Source: Cherax quadricarinatus
Lineage: Eukaryota; Arthropoda; Malacostraca; Decapoda; Parastacidae
NCBI RefSeq assembly: GCF_038502225.1
Contig: NC_091293.1
Location: forward strand, 17,742,286-17,806,285
Direction: 5' to 3'
DNA length: 64,000 bases
Shown here: positions 22,043 through 33,634 of the stretch, piece after piece
Layout: each line of letters starts with the position of its first letter
Position numbering within the stretch: position 1 is the stretch's first letter
The notes under the pieces: model-generated
Told to the model about the DNA's origin: nothing
The model's input: the letters and a program-made list of their open reading frames with translations, nothing else
Database searches by the model: none
Made by a program: the position numbers and the translations under genes

Positions 22043-24966
22043 CCCTTTGACTGTTTCAGGCCCCTCTCTGAAACTGTCATTCTATGTCGCCAAATATTCG
22101 AAAAAAAAAATTATTTTTTCTTATGAAAATGTTAGGAATATTTTTGTGAGTGCTTTAAGCCTAATAAAAACTTTTTGCCATCAGTACTTACCGAGATATA
22201 GAGCCGCAAAGTTTGCAGAAAGTGACGTGCGTACGGCAACAGCTTCAACTGCCGCCCACCCGGTATTCTTTTATTTACTCTAATTCAAAGGTTTCTTGCA
22301 TTTTTCAATATTTTTCTGTTCCAGGTAACTTATGTGGCCTGTGAGACCAATGTAAGGTGCATTCTTCAAATATACACTCATTGTTTACAACACAATAACA
22401 GAACAAACTTTATCGCTATTAGTTTGTGTATACACTTTGTTTACACAAACAAACAATACAAAACAATGTTTATTACTATTGTTCCATAATATATGTACAT
22501 ATGAACAGTCACTAAACACGTTCCTAGAACTGCTGCAGCTTGTGGAACTCTTCGAAACATGGGTATATACAGAGGGGCACTTCACACTCCTCACACGTAA
22601 AACAAGTGTCTCTGCGTGTTTGTGGGCGTTTTGTGGTATGCATACATACATAACACCTCTTCTGAGCATTTTTCTTGGCAGTAGTAGGAGGCAGTTGTAT
22701 GGGGTAGTGATCACCAGGCCTGAAACCAGATGATGTGTGTGGGCGCTGGTCTATTGCAGGAGTTGCTCCTTGGTACTTTGCAATTATTTGTCTGATTACT
22801 GACAGGCAAAATTCACCATATGTATTTTGGTGTTTTGTTGGTCTTCAACTTGTATATGTTATAAGCATTTAGTATAGAGATATCAACAAGATGGAAAAAA
22901 AGTTTTGTATACCACTTATAACTCTTGCGTACACAGTCTGCAAACCCAATCTGCATATCACATTTGTCCACTAAGCGCATATTGGGGTTGTAGTCCATGA
23001 CAACTGCAGGCTTTAGAATGGGTTCATTGGTCTCTCTGTTGTCCCTGCCACTGGGTACCATTTCGTTTCTGTGAACTGATGTCAACAATGTGACATCACG
23101 TTTGTCATGCCACCGAAATGCCATGATGTCATTGGCAGCAAAGGCTTGCACCTCACCTCTGCGAGTGCCAGTGTCGAACCTTGGCATATGTTTACGATTA
23201 CGACGCACTGTGCCACACACGTCTGTCAAGTTCGCTCGCAAGAAATCACTGAGTAAGGGGCTTGTGTACCAGTTATCAGTAAATAACATATGCCCCTTAC
23301 CAAGATATGGTTCCATCATTGTTCGAACCGCATCACCAGAGATACCCAATAACTTCATGGTATCTCTCAAAGTATTACTGCCAGTGTACACAATGATATC
23401 CAAAACTAGACCACTTCTGCAATCACACAGTACAAATAGCTTTATACCAAAGCGTTTCCTCTTGCTTGGTATATATTGCTTGAATGAGAGTCTTCCTTTG
23501 AATAAAATCAAGGACTCATCAATAACAAGCTTCCTGAAGGGATAAAAATACATGCAGCACTTTTGTTTCAGGTACATAAACACATTTCTGATCTTATATA
23601 ACCTGTCGCTTCTGTCAGGCCTGGTTTTGTCTGAAAAGTGTAACATACGTAACAGTATCAGGAAACGATTGACACCTATAATGTCACTAAAACCTGGAGT
23701 TGAAATCAGGCGTTCTGTTGCCCAGTATGTGGTGACAGTGTGCTTATACACATGCGGCATAAGCATTATTGTGGCAAAACACAGGTACATTTCTGCCACA
23801 GTTGTCTCCTTCCACTTGTGTAGCTGTGATTTTGGTGAAAGAATTGTATTTGCCATGGTGTAATCACAGTATGTGTTTGTTTCCCTGACAATGATGTCCA
23901 TCAGGGGTTCATTGAAGAATAACTCAAAGCAGTCCAGTTCACTGGCATTGTTCCCAAGTGGACAAGATGGCTTTATTCCACTTTGTGTTTCATCAAAGTC
24001 ATGGGGGCTGGGAACAAACTCGTCACCGTCCTGCCAATCCCAGATGCGGTCTGCTGGTGGGGTCTGGATATTGTACCGTGGTTGTGGTTGCGCAGGTTGT
24101 GGTGGTGCAGGTTGTGGGAGTGTGGGGTAGGGTGAGGCTGGTTGTTGTGCAGAGTCAGCAGCGTGGGTAGTAGCGTGGCCCGCTGATGGTGCCACATGGG
24201 CCGTGCCACCCTCACTATCACCACCACTGCCTGCTCCATCACTCACATCATTCATGCCCATCGTTACAATATCGTCATCCTCACTATCAGGTCGTGGTGT
24301 AGGGCCACGGGATGTGCTCCCAGAGTTTCTCCTTCCCCTTGGAACAACATATGAAACACTACCAGACCGCATGCTACGTCGTACATACTGCCGCTTCACT
24401 GGGGAATATTCACTCTCACTGTCACTAGAACTGCTTTCAATGACCTTGAAATCACTATCACTATCACTGCTAACATCTGAGTGTTGTACACGACCGAATA
24501 GTTTCCTCTTTCGTCCTGGTACAGGCGAACGTGAACGTGAACAAGCCGGCCCAGCACCAGAGGTGGAAGGGTGTGGGTCATCTGGGTTTTCATCACTAAT
24601 TACGTTATCCTGGGCACTTTTTCCGGTAACACTCACTTCAAAACCCTGGAATTCACTGTCACTGACATTTTCATCGCTGTTAGAGCTATCACTTGGGAAC
24701 AAAAGACCTCCAATCCGCCGAGGAGTGAGGAACTTCTTACCGAGAGGCATGGTGAAAATGGACTAACAATATGGCATTCCCACAATGCACCGCTGGGTTC
24801 CAGATTTTTCTCACAGGGTGCACACCGACCACTGAGACCCATTCTCTCTCATGTAGGCCTACCAGGCCTTTCGCGCTTGATTTGAAGCCGCTAAAATTTG
24901 TGAGTATAAATACGTCAGAAACATTGGCTCGTAAGACGTATTTATACGTCGGAAACAGTCAAAGGG
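22043..24966 (-). mobile_element. piggyBac element, nearly complete, transposase frameshifted
   Basis: TTAA at 22039-22042 and 24967-24970. Tips are CCCTTTGACTGTTTCAGG and GGAAACAGTCAAAGGG. The element is 2924 bp with the transposase on the minus strand, and is very similar to the copy at 52907-55847, which is in opposite orientation. Paired palindromes near the transposase 5' end: AGTATAAATACG (24903-24914) and CGTATTTATACG (24937-24948). Confidence 0.93.
22524..24750 (-). pseudogene. piggyBac transposase, C-terminus lost by 2-bp insertion
   Basis: Start ATG at 24750 gives MPLGKKFLTPRR. A Ser/Asp-rich, Pro-rich N-terminus is followed by the DDE/DDD transposase core with VIDESLILF, FTDNWYTSP and VDKCDMQIG, carrying all expected catalytic aspartates. 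Near 22820 two extra bases relative to the intact copy shift the frame, so translation ends after KTPKYIW at 22813. The remaining codons for the cysteine-rich domain continue in another frame to about 22524. The core is preserved, but the missing domain is needed for terminal-repeat binding in characterised piggyBac enzymes. Confidence 0.9.
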
Positions 24967-24970
24967 TTAA

Positions 24971-26440
24971 TGGTGAGCAGATTCAGACTTTTGAAAATTG
25001 GTGGAGTATGGTGGTGGGAGTGGGAATTTGTTATCATTCTTACTGCTGCCTTTTGCTGGGTTATTAGGGGTTTTAGGTGATTGGATGTTGTTGATCCCTA
25101 TTCACATATTCCATATGTAAGATAAGGGTATATGAGTGAATGGTACAGTGCCAGGAGAGCTGATTGTGGAATGTAGCACCTTACCTTTGATAGTATGCCT
25201 ACAGTCTTGGAGATTTTCTTGGTGATTTTTTGTATGTGTCCGGAACTTATGGCTACTGTCAAGGTGGATACCTAGGAATTTTCCCTCTGTGAGTCTTGTG
25301 ACTGATAATCCGTTTAGCGTTATGTTAATTGGATCATTTACAGATTTGTTTCCAAACTGAATGAAATAGTTTTTATCAGTGTTCAGGATAAGTTTGTTAT
25401 CCATCATCGAGGCAGATATTTTCTGTAATTCGGCATTGACTGTGTTTGCTAGTATGACTGTGTTTGGGTGGGAAAAGACATATGTAGTGTCATCTGCAAA
25501 TAATATGGGTTTGAGTAGCTGTGATGCATTCGGTAGATCATTGATGTAGATGAAAAAGAGGAGTGGTCCAAGGACACTTCCTTGTGGGACTCCTACTGTG
25601 ATTGGTTAGATGGAAGAGTTTGCATCATTTGCATACACATATTGAGTTCTGTTACTAAGGTATGATTTTAGGTAGTTGAGGGAGTGGCCTCTGATACCAT
25701 AGTGCATTAATTTGGAGTACAGCAGTTCATTGTCGACTGTATCGAAAGCTTTACGTAAATCAGTGAAAATGCCCAGCGGGACTTCTTTCTTTTCAAGTGC
25801 AGTATATATTTCTTCTAGCATGTGTATGATAGCATCATTTGTGCTTTTATTATTCCTGAATCCAAACTGACAAGGGTTTAATATGTTGTGTGAGACGAGG
25901 TAGGAATAGATCCGTCTATGAATTAATTTTTCAAAGATTTTAGAGAGCAGTCGTAAGTTAGATATTGGTCTCTAGTTATTCAAGTCAGCTTGGTCACCTC
26001 CTTTATGGATCGGAGTGACCCTCGCTGTTTTGAGGATTGTTGGGAAGGTAGATGATTCAGTGGATTTGTTAAAGAGTGTTGCAATAATTGGTGACAATAC
26101 TTGAGAAGCTTTTTTGTACATAAAAGCAGGCAAGTTGTTTATGTCATCTGCCTTGTTTTAAGGGTGTTTATGATGGGCGTAACTTCTATGGGGTTGGTTG
26201 GAGCTAGGAATAGCATATTTGGGTAGGTACCTATGAGGTAGTCTGATGGACGGGTGTTTGTGCTTGGTATTTTGTTTGCTAGATTTTTTCCTATGGTGGA
26301 GAAGAAAACATTGAATCTTCCGTTTCGGTTGAAGTGAGTAGGGGTTCATCTGATTTTGTTAGTTTGATTGTTTTGTTTTTGGATAACTTTTTAGTTCCAA
26401 GAATTTCAGGTTTTCTTCATATCACTTTTGATGTTATGTA
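24971..26440 (-). pseudogene. LINE reverse transcriptase main part, multiple lesions
   Basis: Minus-strand pieces include EEIYTALEKKEVPLGIFTDL and RKAFDTVDNELLYSKLMHYG (25606-25821), and LILNTDKNYFIQFGNKS and LTEGKFLGIHLDSSHKF (25102-25407). A stop lies next to the VPQGS segment near 25605 and frames shift elsewhere. It is the direct continuation of the 21738-22038 fragment. Confidence 0.8.
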
Positions 26441-26447
26441 ATTATTT

Positions 26448-27596
26448 TCATAATACAATTTTTTTAGACCTTATCAGGCTGGTAAGTGCTGACGAGTAAC
26501 GTTTAGACTGTTCTCTAGTTATTTGACCCATTCTATACTGTTTTTCATATTTGTGCTTTGTGTTAATGGATTTGAGGATGCTTGGTGTTAGCCAGGGATT
26601 ATTCAGTCTCTTTGCTGTGATCTCTTTAGTTTTTCTGGGGCAATGTTTGTTATAGAGGCATTGGGCTTTTTTTAGAAAATTATTTATACATTCATTCATA
26701 TCTGTATATGTTTCGAGCTCATTTTGCCAATCGCTGTTATTCATAGCTGCTATAAAGTTGTTAACTGCTGCCTCGTTATGTAGTCTGAAGGTTATTTTAG
26801 TAATGTCTTGTGGCAGTTTGCCCAGATTAGTTATGAGAAAGGTTGGGTAGTGGTCTGTAGTGTTGTCTGTGATTATGCCTGATTTTAAAGGGGATATGGT
26901 GTTTGTCCAGATGTGGTCTATTAAGGAGATGCTTGTCTCGGAGATTCTTGTAGGTTTAGATATTGCTGGTAGCAACAGGCAATTACTCATTGTATTTGTG
27001 AATTCAGTTACTTGTGGGTCCTGGTCGTGTAGTATGTTTATGTTGAAATCTCCTGTTAGTAGTAGGTGGACTTGATTCATGTGTGCATCAGTAATCATGT
27101 TTCCTAGTTTTTCACTAAAGTGATAAATGTTTGACTGTGGTACTCTGTAGATGTTTATAACTGTGAGGGGTTTTTTCAGGTCTTTTGATTTAAATTTGAC
27201 TATGATATATTCTCCATGTTCGTCCCTTGTGTAAGATTTATTGATACATTCGAGTTGATTTGAGTAGTATATAGCTGTTCCTCCCCCTTGCTGGTCTGTT
27301 CTACAGTTGTGTATGGCCATGTAGCCAGGAATGGTATAGACATCTGTAATATCAGGCTTAAGCCAGATTTCTGTGAGTGTGATGATTGATATATTGGAAT
27401 GAAGGGAACTGAGTAATGCTGTTAGGTTGTCATAATGTTTGCTCAAGGATCTGACATTGTAGTTAAAGATGGTTATGTTATTGTTTGCACTGAGTAATGT
27501 CTTTGCTTGGTCTGCTGTGTAGTAATTACAGTTGCTGGTTGATTCATGTAATTCATTTTGTAAAAAGTTTACATCAGGATCTATGCCTGTAATCAT
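26448..27596 (-). pseudogene. LINE endonuclease domain, 382 residues open
   Basis: The minus-strand frame encodes an apurinic-type endonuclease: NYNVRSLSKHYDNL, ITLTEIWLKP, LLLTGDFNINIL, SLIDHIWTN and TTDHYPTFL are recognisable motif blocks for metal and DNA binding and catalysis. The sequence before it (MITGIDPDVNFLQNELHEST) is a plausible ORF2 start, since the same leader precedes the copy at 36.3 kb. The frame ends before the reverse transcriptase, which has drifted out of frame, so full ORF2 is broken. Confidence 0.85.
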
Positions 27597-28066
27597 AGGA
27601 TGAGAGTAATTTTACAAACTAGATTTTCTGAGTAAAATAATGTAAGATTTATATTGAATCTACAACTAGACTTATGAATAAGACTGTGATTATCCTAAAA
27701 CTTGTAAAAAATTAAAAGAAAAAGGGATTATTACAGAATAGATAATTCACCTTAATTATTTTAACGAATGTGAGTTTATGAACTACGGTAGATATTTACA
27801 GCTAAAATAAAGGAGCTAATGAATACAATAATAAAAGAATGTACTAAAAGCAAAATCAGTATCTCCTGAGGTAGTCAATAGCACCTGGAGTATTTTAATA
27901 AATATGGACAAGAGGGAAGAAAAAAAAATTAAATCTCCTAAAAGTAGCCCTTTAATTGTTGTTAGAACTATGAGTATAGCAATTACTGAATAAAGGGTTA
28001 GTACAATGTATTGGTATATAGAGAATTATTTCAAGAGAAATGTAAAAAGGGACTAAATTAAGTAAT
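27597..28066 (-). other. Between ORF2 and ORF1 of LINE; no gene seen
   Basis: AT-rich sequence without recognisable motifs, interpreted as LINE inter-ORF or leader sequence because LINE coding regions lie on both sides. Confidence 0.4.
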
Positions 28067-29051
28067 GCTTGAGAATCTTTTTGTGAAGGTAATAAAACAA
28101 AAAGTACAAAATTTGATGGAAAATTGACGAAATTATGCTCTTGCGAATTTTGATATGTCAGCGATATTTACGAATCGGCGATTTTGCCGACTTTGACTCC
28201 CATTTTAGGCCAATTACATTATTCCAGTCGACCAAATTCTTAGCTATATCACTAGTATTACTTCTATTCTATCGATAGAGCACAAGAAATCACCAAGTCA
28301 ACTGTTTCAACTACAAAATAAAGTGATCGGAAGTTGGTAATTTGGCCAATTTAACACAAAGTTCAAAATATTCCAATTTCAAAATAGGGTCCATAATAAA
28401 CAATGTAGGTATTCCTGGAACTAAACTAACATTTCATCTGTTCATTAGTTACATTTTGAGGCTTTACAAATAGATTCCATTTTTATTTTTTATTCACATA
28501 ATGAATTTTTATTCACACCAAAAAATAGAAGATTAACTGTTATGCAATATTGTAATAATTGTATAAATATCATCACCACATTTGTGAATGTATATTAGAC
28601 CCACGAGCTGGCGTGTATTAGACGTGTGAGGTCGTTTGTTTACTCTTGAACATCAGCAAAAATTTAACATTTCCGCTACTTTGAGCTCAGTTTCAAGCCA
28701 TTTCCAGTGCGAAAACCAATCAAAATCATCTCTATTTCTGTAATATGTCTTCCATTCTATCAAATGAGACCAAGAAATCGCAAACACAACTATAAAAAAC
28801 ATACGAAAAAACACTGCAAAGCCGCTGTTTTAATTGAAAATCATGGTCTCAGTTTTTGTTCTCTCATTATACACAGTGTGCTGCAGGATTTGTTTTATGT
28901 GGTGCACACATACCACACAGATGTATTCTCTCATATCTAGGCCCAAATGTACCACTCACAGTTTATCAGAGTGAGCTGAGCTCATGACGTAGATCTACGG
29001 TTTGGATTCTGAATGTAAAGCCGTAGATCTACGGGACGGACCCTGAAAGGG
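28067..29051 (-). mobile_element. piggyBac-type MITE, left-truncated
   Basis: The right end GGACCCTGAAAGGG is followed by TTAA (29052-29055). The first about 90 bp of the left end is missing relative to 17428-18502, to which it is otherwise very similar. Palindromes CGTAGATCTACG occur at 28988-28999 and 29022-29033. Confidence 0.88.
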
Positions 29052-29055
29052 TTAA

Positions 29056-29525
29056 ATAGATTAACACTATGATATGAAATTAATCTGAGAGTAAGAGTTG
29101 CCTTATAGCATAAAGCTTGAGCAATTAATATCGCTATAGAAATATTATTTGAGGTAGTTGATACTAGCTAGTGGAAGATGGTACAGGGAATTGCACAGTA
29201 GTGTATTAGGAACATACACTAGTTTGTTATTTATAGTTTGGGAGCAAAGGGAAAATTAGGTAAGATTATAAAAGAATTACAACAGTGCTGAAATAGGAAT
29301 AAATGTTAATACAGATATTATTAAAGAGTAAGTATCTTATTAACAAGTAATAAATTGTGAATGGGAAGTCTGGGAAGATAACACAAATTGGGTCACACAA
29401 GGAACTGTGTGGGACACATGGGATAATGAGGTAGTAAATACTATCTAGGAGGTGATAGTACAGGGATTAGTTCAATAATGGCATAATAACATACACTAAC
29501 ATAATACAATGATTTGGTCACTAAT
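29056..29525 (-). other. Continuation of inter-ORF LINE sequence; no gene seen
   Basis: AT-rich sequence that continues the 27597-28066 segment. Nothing recognisable until the ORF1 C-terminus begins near 29530. Confidence 0.4.
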
Positions 29526-29529
29526 ATCA

Positions 29530-29745
29530 GTCAGACTCTGTAATGTTTGCATCATGAAGAAAGTTTGCTAGTTCATTTTCATTTGTAATATAGTACACAC
29601 GGCCTACATTTGTTTTTCTTACTAGAATTTGTCCATCACGTACAAAGCACTGGTGAATTTTATCATTATTCTCACGTTTTAGTTTTCTCACTCTGTACAG
29701 GAAGTTCTGTCGTTTTCTTGTGAGACACTCATTTATGTATATATG
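29530..29745 (-). pseudogene. LINE ORF1 C-terminal fragment
   Basis: The minus strand reads INECLTRKRQNFLYRVRKLK and then DKIHQCFVRDGQILVRKTN before ending in NITESD. This is typical of the C-terminal nucleic-acid-binding part of LINE ORF1 proteins. The upstream codons (SSIKAKKDIY) are found at 33491-33634, across the RTE insertion. Confidence 0.65.
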
Positions 29746-29748
29746 GGG

Positions 29749-30131
29749 TAGGTTTAAAAATGTAATGTTAGAGTGTTCAGCAGAAGTTTGTGGTTACAGG
29801 AAAGTGGGTGCGGGAGGGAAGAGGAGCGATTGGTGGAATGATGCTGTAAAGAGAGTAGTAAGGGAGAAAAAGTTAGCATATGAGAAGTTTTTACAAAGTA
29901 GAAGTGATGCAAGGAGGGAAGAGTATATGGAGAAAAAGAGAGAGGTTAAGAGAGTGGTGAAGCAATGTAAAAAGAGAGCAAATGAGAGAGTGGGTGAGAT
30001 GTTATCAACAAATTTTGTTGAAAATAAGAAAAAGTTTTGGAGCGAGATTAACAAGTTAAGGAAGCCTAGAGAACAAATGGATTTGTCAGTTAAAAATAGG
30101 AGAGGAGAGTTATTAAATGGAGAGTTAGAAG
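29749..30131 (+). pseudogene. RTE linker region before RT
   Basis: Lys/Arg-rich, helical-looking sequence: AEVCGYRKVGAGGKRSDWWN, EKKLAYEKFLQSR, KKFWSEINKLRKPREQMDLS. It corresponds to residues between endonuclease and RT in the copy at 48.4 kb and is interrupted by the Tigger at GELEV. Confidence 0.8.
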
Positions 30132-30609
30132 TACAGTGGACCCCCGGTTAACGAACTTAATCCGTGCAAGAGGGCTGGCTGTTATGCGAAATGTTCGCTA
30201 TGCGAATGAATTTTCCCCATAAGAAATAATGGAAATCAAATTAATCCGTGCAAGACACCCAAAAGTATGAAAAAAAAATTTTTACCACATGAAATATACA
30301 TTTTCCTACACACAAAGAGAAGGATACATGCACAATAATAGAGTAGTACATGCTCAATATATATTGTGCATGTACTACTCTACTAAATGAAGAATAAATG
30401 ACACTTACCTTTATTGAAGATGCAGCAATGACTGATGAGACACTGTGTCCTGGGAGTGCCTTTTCCTCCTGAGTACTGTAGGTCCTGTTTGGTATTTTCT
30501 TCCAGAACAGGCCTTATCACACTGTGTATGCCACTACGATTCTTAAATCTCTCAAACCAACCTTTGCTGGCTCTAAATTCACCAATATGAGCACTAGTTC
30601 CAGGCATTT

Positions 30610-30757
30610 TCCCTGTTCACCTGGGTGTTAGTCAACTGGTGTGGGTTGCATCCTGGGAGACAAGATTAAGGACTCCAATGGAAATAAGTTAGACAGTCTT
30701 CGATGACACTGACTTTCTTGGGTTATCCTGGGTAGCTAACCCTCTGGGGTTAATTGT
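30610..30757 (+). mobile_element. tRNA-type SINE body fragment
   Basis: CACCTGGGTGTTAGTCAACT and GTTGCATCCTGGGAGACAAG match the body of the SINE at 7.4-7.8 kb. It ends with CTGACTTTCTTGGGTTATCC and CTAACCCTCTGGGGTTA. It sits inside the Tigger. Confidence 0.6.
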
Positions 30758-30784
30758 TTCTTGGTATTCTCAATAAGCCACACC

Positions 30785-31136
30785 AACAATGGTGGTACAG
30801 CAGCAGCAGCAGCTGACGGTGGTACAGCAGCAACAGACGATGCTACAGCAGCAACAGACGATGCTACAGCAGCAGCAGACGATGCTACAGCAGCAACTGA
30901 CGATGTTACAGCAGCAGCAGACGATGCTACAGCAGCAGCAGCAGCAGACGATGCTACAGCAGCAGCAGACGCTGCTACAGCAGCAGCAGACGGTACTACA
31001 GCAGCAGCAGCAGCTGACGGTGGTACAGCAGCAGCAGCTGACAGTGCAGCAGCAGCTGACGGTGGTACAGCAGCAGCAGCTGACAGTGCAGCAGCAGCTG
31101 ACGGTGGTACAGCAGCAGCAGCAGCTGTACCACCAA
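30785..31136. repeat. CAG-rich compound minisatellite in Tigger coding region
   Basis: About 350 bp built from units such as GCTACAGCAGCAGCAGACGAT and longer units containing TGACGGTGGTACAGCAGCAG. On the Tigger sense strand it reads as Ala-rich; on the opposite strand one frame is Gln-rich. It interrupts the HTH-encoding region. Confidence 0.9.
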
Positions 31137-31583
31137 TAGTAGCAATGGTTGATTGTGGTTTATTATACAACCTGGCCAGCTCGGAGACACGCACTCCACT
31201 TTCATACTTATCAATGATCTTTTTCTTCATCTCCATAGTAATTCTCACCCTTATTGCTGTAGGGTTGGCACTAGAAGCTTTCTTGGGGCCCATGGTCACT
31301 TATTTTCCAGAAAAAAATCACCAAAAACACTGTAATAATACAAAATGTTCCGATTGTATGCTTGGATGTTACCGCGGAGGCTGGCTGGTAAACAATGCCA
31401 CCCGCGGAACATGTGAGCGTGGCTCAGGCCGCACATTGGACGCGTCTCGGACGAAGGCCGCTGAGCGGGTTTTTGTCCACTATGCGGGGCAAAATTTTAG
31501 CGAACAAAGCGTCCGCTATGCGGATTGTCCGCTATGCGGATTGTCCGCTATGCAAGGCGTCCGTTATGCGGGGGTCCACTGTA

Positions 31584-33230
31584 TTGGGAAGATGGAGGGA
31601 ATATTTTGAGGAATTGTTAAATGTTGATGAAGATAGGGAAGCTGTGATTTCGTGTATAGGGCAAGGAGGAATAACATCTTGTAGGAGTGAGGAAGAGCCA
31701 GTTGTGAGTGTGGGGGAAGTTCGTGAGGCAGTAGGTAAAATGAAAGGGGGTAAGGCAGCCGGGATTGATGGGATAAAGATAGAAATGTTAAAATCAGGTG
31801 GGGATATAGTTTTGGAGTGGTTGGTGCAATTATTTAATAAATGTATGGATGAGGGTAAGGTACCTAGGGATTGGCAGAGAGCATGCATAGTTCCTTTGTA
31901 TAAAGGCAAAGGGGACAAAAGAGAGTGCAAAAATTATAGGGGGATAAGTCTGTTGAGTATACCTGGTAAAGTGTATGGTAGAGTTATTATTGAAAGAATT
32001 AAGAGTAAGACGGAGAATAGGATAGCAGATGAACAAGGAGGCTTTAGGGAAGGTGGGGGGTGTGTGGACCAGGTGTTTACAGTGAAACATATAAGTGAAC
32101 AGTATTTAGATAAGGCTAAAGAGGTCTTTGTGGCATTTATGGATTTGGAAAAGGCGTATGATAGGGTGGATAGGGGGGCAATGTGGCAGATGTTGCAGGT
32201 GTATGGTATAGGAGGTAGGTTACTGAAAGCAGTGAAGATTTTTTACGAGGATAGTGAGGCTCAATTTAGAGTATGTAGGAAAGAGGGAAATTATTTCCCA
32301 GTAAAAGTAGGCCTTAGACAAGGATGTGTGATGTCACCGTGGTTGTTTAATATATTTATAGATGGGGTTGTAAGAGAAGTAAATGCGAGGGTCTTGGCAA
32401 GAGGCGTGGAGTTAAAAGATAAAGAATCACACATAAAGTGGGAGTTGTCACAGTTGCTCTTTGCTGATGACACTGTGCTCTTGGGAGATTCTGAAGAGAA
32501 GTTGCAGAGATTGGTGGATGAATTTGGTAGGGTATGCAAAAGAAGAAAATTAAAAGTGAATACAGGAAAGAGTAAGGTTATGAGGATAACAAAAAGATTA
32601 GGTGATGAAAGATTGGATATCAGATTGGAGGGAGAGAGTATGGAGGCGGTGAATGTATTCAGATATTTGGGAGTGGACGTGTCAGCGGATGGGTCTATGA
32701 AAGATGAGGTGAATCATAGAATTGATGAGGGGAAAAGGGTGAGTGGTGCACTTAGGAGTCTGTGGAGACAAAGAACTTTGTCCTTGGAGGCAAAGAGGGG
32801 AATGTATGAGAGTATAGTTTTACCAACGCTCTTATATGGGTGTGAAGCATGGGTGATGAATGTTGCAGCGAGGAGAAGGCTGGAGGCAGTGGAGATGTCA
32901 TGTCTGAGGGCAATGTGTGGTGTGAATATAATGCAGAGAATTCGTAGTTTGGAAGTTAGGAGGAGGTGCGGGATTACCAAAACTGTTGTCCAGAGGGCTG
33001 AGGAAGGGTTGTTGAGGTGGTTCGGACATGTAGAGAGAATGGAGCGAAACAGAATGACTTCAAGAGTGTATCAGTCTGTAGTGGAAGGAAGGCGGGGTAG
33101 GGGTCGGCCTAGGAAAGGTTGGAGGGAGGGAGTAAAGGAGGTTTTGTGTGCGAGGGGCTTGGACTTCCAGCAGGCATGCGTGAGCGTGTTTGATAGGAGT
33201 GAATGGAGACAAATGGTTTTTAATACTTGA
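31584..33230 (+). pseudogene. RTE reverse transcriptase and C-terminal domain
   Basis: Long open frame from LGRWREYFEELLNVDED to FNT at 33230: KAAGIDGIKIEMLK, CIVPLYKGKGDKRECKNYRG, DEQGGFREGGGCVDQVFTVK, FMDLEKAYDRVDRGAMW, GLRQGCVMSPWLFNIFIDG and catalytic LLFADDTVLLG are all present, followed by the C-terminal region (RWFGHVERM, GRGRPRKGW). The whole RT is open, but the endonuclease is missing and the Tigger separates the linker, so the copy is not autonomous. Confidence 0.85.
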
Positions 33231-33490
33231 CGTGCTGTTGGAGTGTGAGCAAAGTAATATTTATGAAGGGGTTCAGGGAAACCGGCAGGCCGGACTTGAG
33301 TCCTGGAGATGGGAAGTACAGTGCCTGCACTCTGAAGGAGGGGTGTTAATGTTGCAGTTTAAAAACTGTAGTGTAAAGCACCCTTCTGGCAAGACAGTGA
33401 TGGAGTGAATGATGGTGAAAGTTTTTCTTTTTCAGGCCACCCTGCCTTGGTAGGAATCGGCCAGTGTGATAATAAATAAAATAAATAAAT

Positions 33491-33634
33491 ATCTTTTTTT
33501 GCTTTAATAGATGAACTTATTAGATCTTTTTTTCTGTCTTGTGTGTGAAATCTGAGCATAACACTTTTTCTCCCTTGGTTCCCTAGTAACCGTGATTCTT
33601 TTATTTCCGACACTGGCACATTAACCTGTAGGTG
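33491..33634 (-). pseudogene. LINE ORF1 middle segment
   Basis: The minus strand includes HLQVNVPVSEIKESRLLG, then RKSVMLRFHTQDRKKDLISS and SIKAKKDIY, typical of ORF1 RNA-binding domains. It joins across the RTE insertion to INECLTRKRQ and across the fold-back element to the N-terminal part. Confidence 0.7.

Larger units (their letters stand above)
30383..31293 (-). pseudogene. Tigger transposase N-terminal remnants
   Basis: MGPKKASSANPTAIRVRITM and KYESGVRVSELARLYNKPQS form the first helix-turn-helix. Where sibling copies continue VAKKTAIKEAV, this one enters about 110 residues of Ala/Pro/Ser/Val repeat. A second-domain piece (FRASKGWFERFKNRSGIHSV) lies at 30383-30607. No catalytic residues remain. 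Confidence 0.85.
30134..31581 (-). mobile_element. Tigger element with alanine-codon repeat expansion
   Basis: TA-flanked (30132-30133 and 31582-31583), with tips CAGTGGACCCCCGGTTAACG and CGTTATGCGGGGGTCCACTG. The minus strand holds the transposase N-terminus (start 31293), a CAG/CTG-type repeat, a SINE fragment and a short second-domain piece. The catalytic domain is lacking. Confidence 0.9.
29746..33490 (+). mobile_element. RTE-type LINE inserted into LINE ORF1, carrying a Tigger
   Basis: 5'-truncated copy that starts within the linker between endonuclease and RT, followed by RT and a 3' UTR with CCACCCTGCCTTGGTAGGAA and an AATAAA-rich tail. A Tigger (30134-31581) splits it at the codons for GELEV/LGRW. 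Codon content is distinct from the copies at 38-43 and 48-51 kb. Confidence 0.9.

Noticed and set aside
23090..23545. 151-residue plus-strand frame
   Set aside because: Antisense to the piggyBac catalytic core and duplicated as a shadow at 54346-54801.
24203..24766. 187-residue plus-strand frame
   Set aside because: Antisense shadow of the Ser/Asp-rich piggyBac N-terminus; its mirror appears in the other copy at 53233-53676.
30789..31139. Plus-strand glutamine-rich open frame of 116 residues
   Set aside because: It is the complementary reading of a triplet repeat that lies in a Tigger coding region on the other strand; no promoter, splice signal or non-repeat sequence supports a gene.
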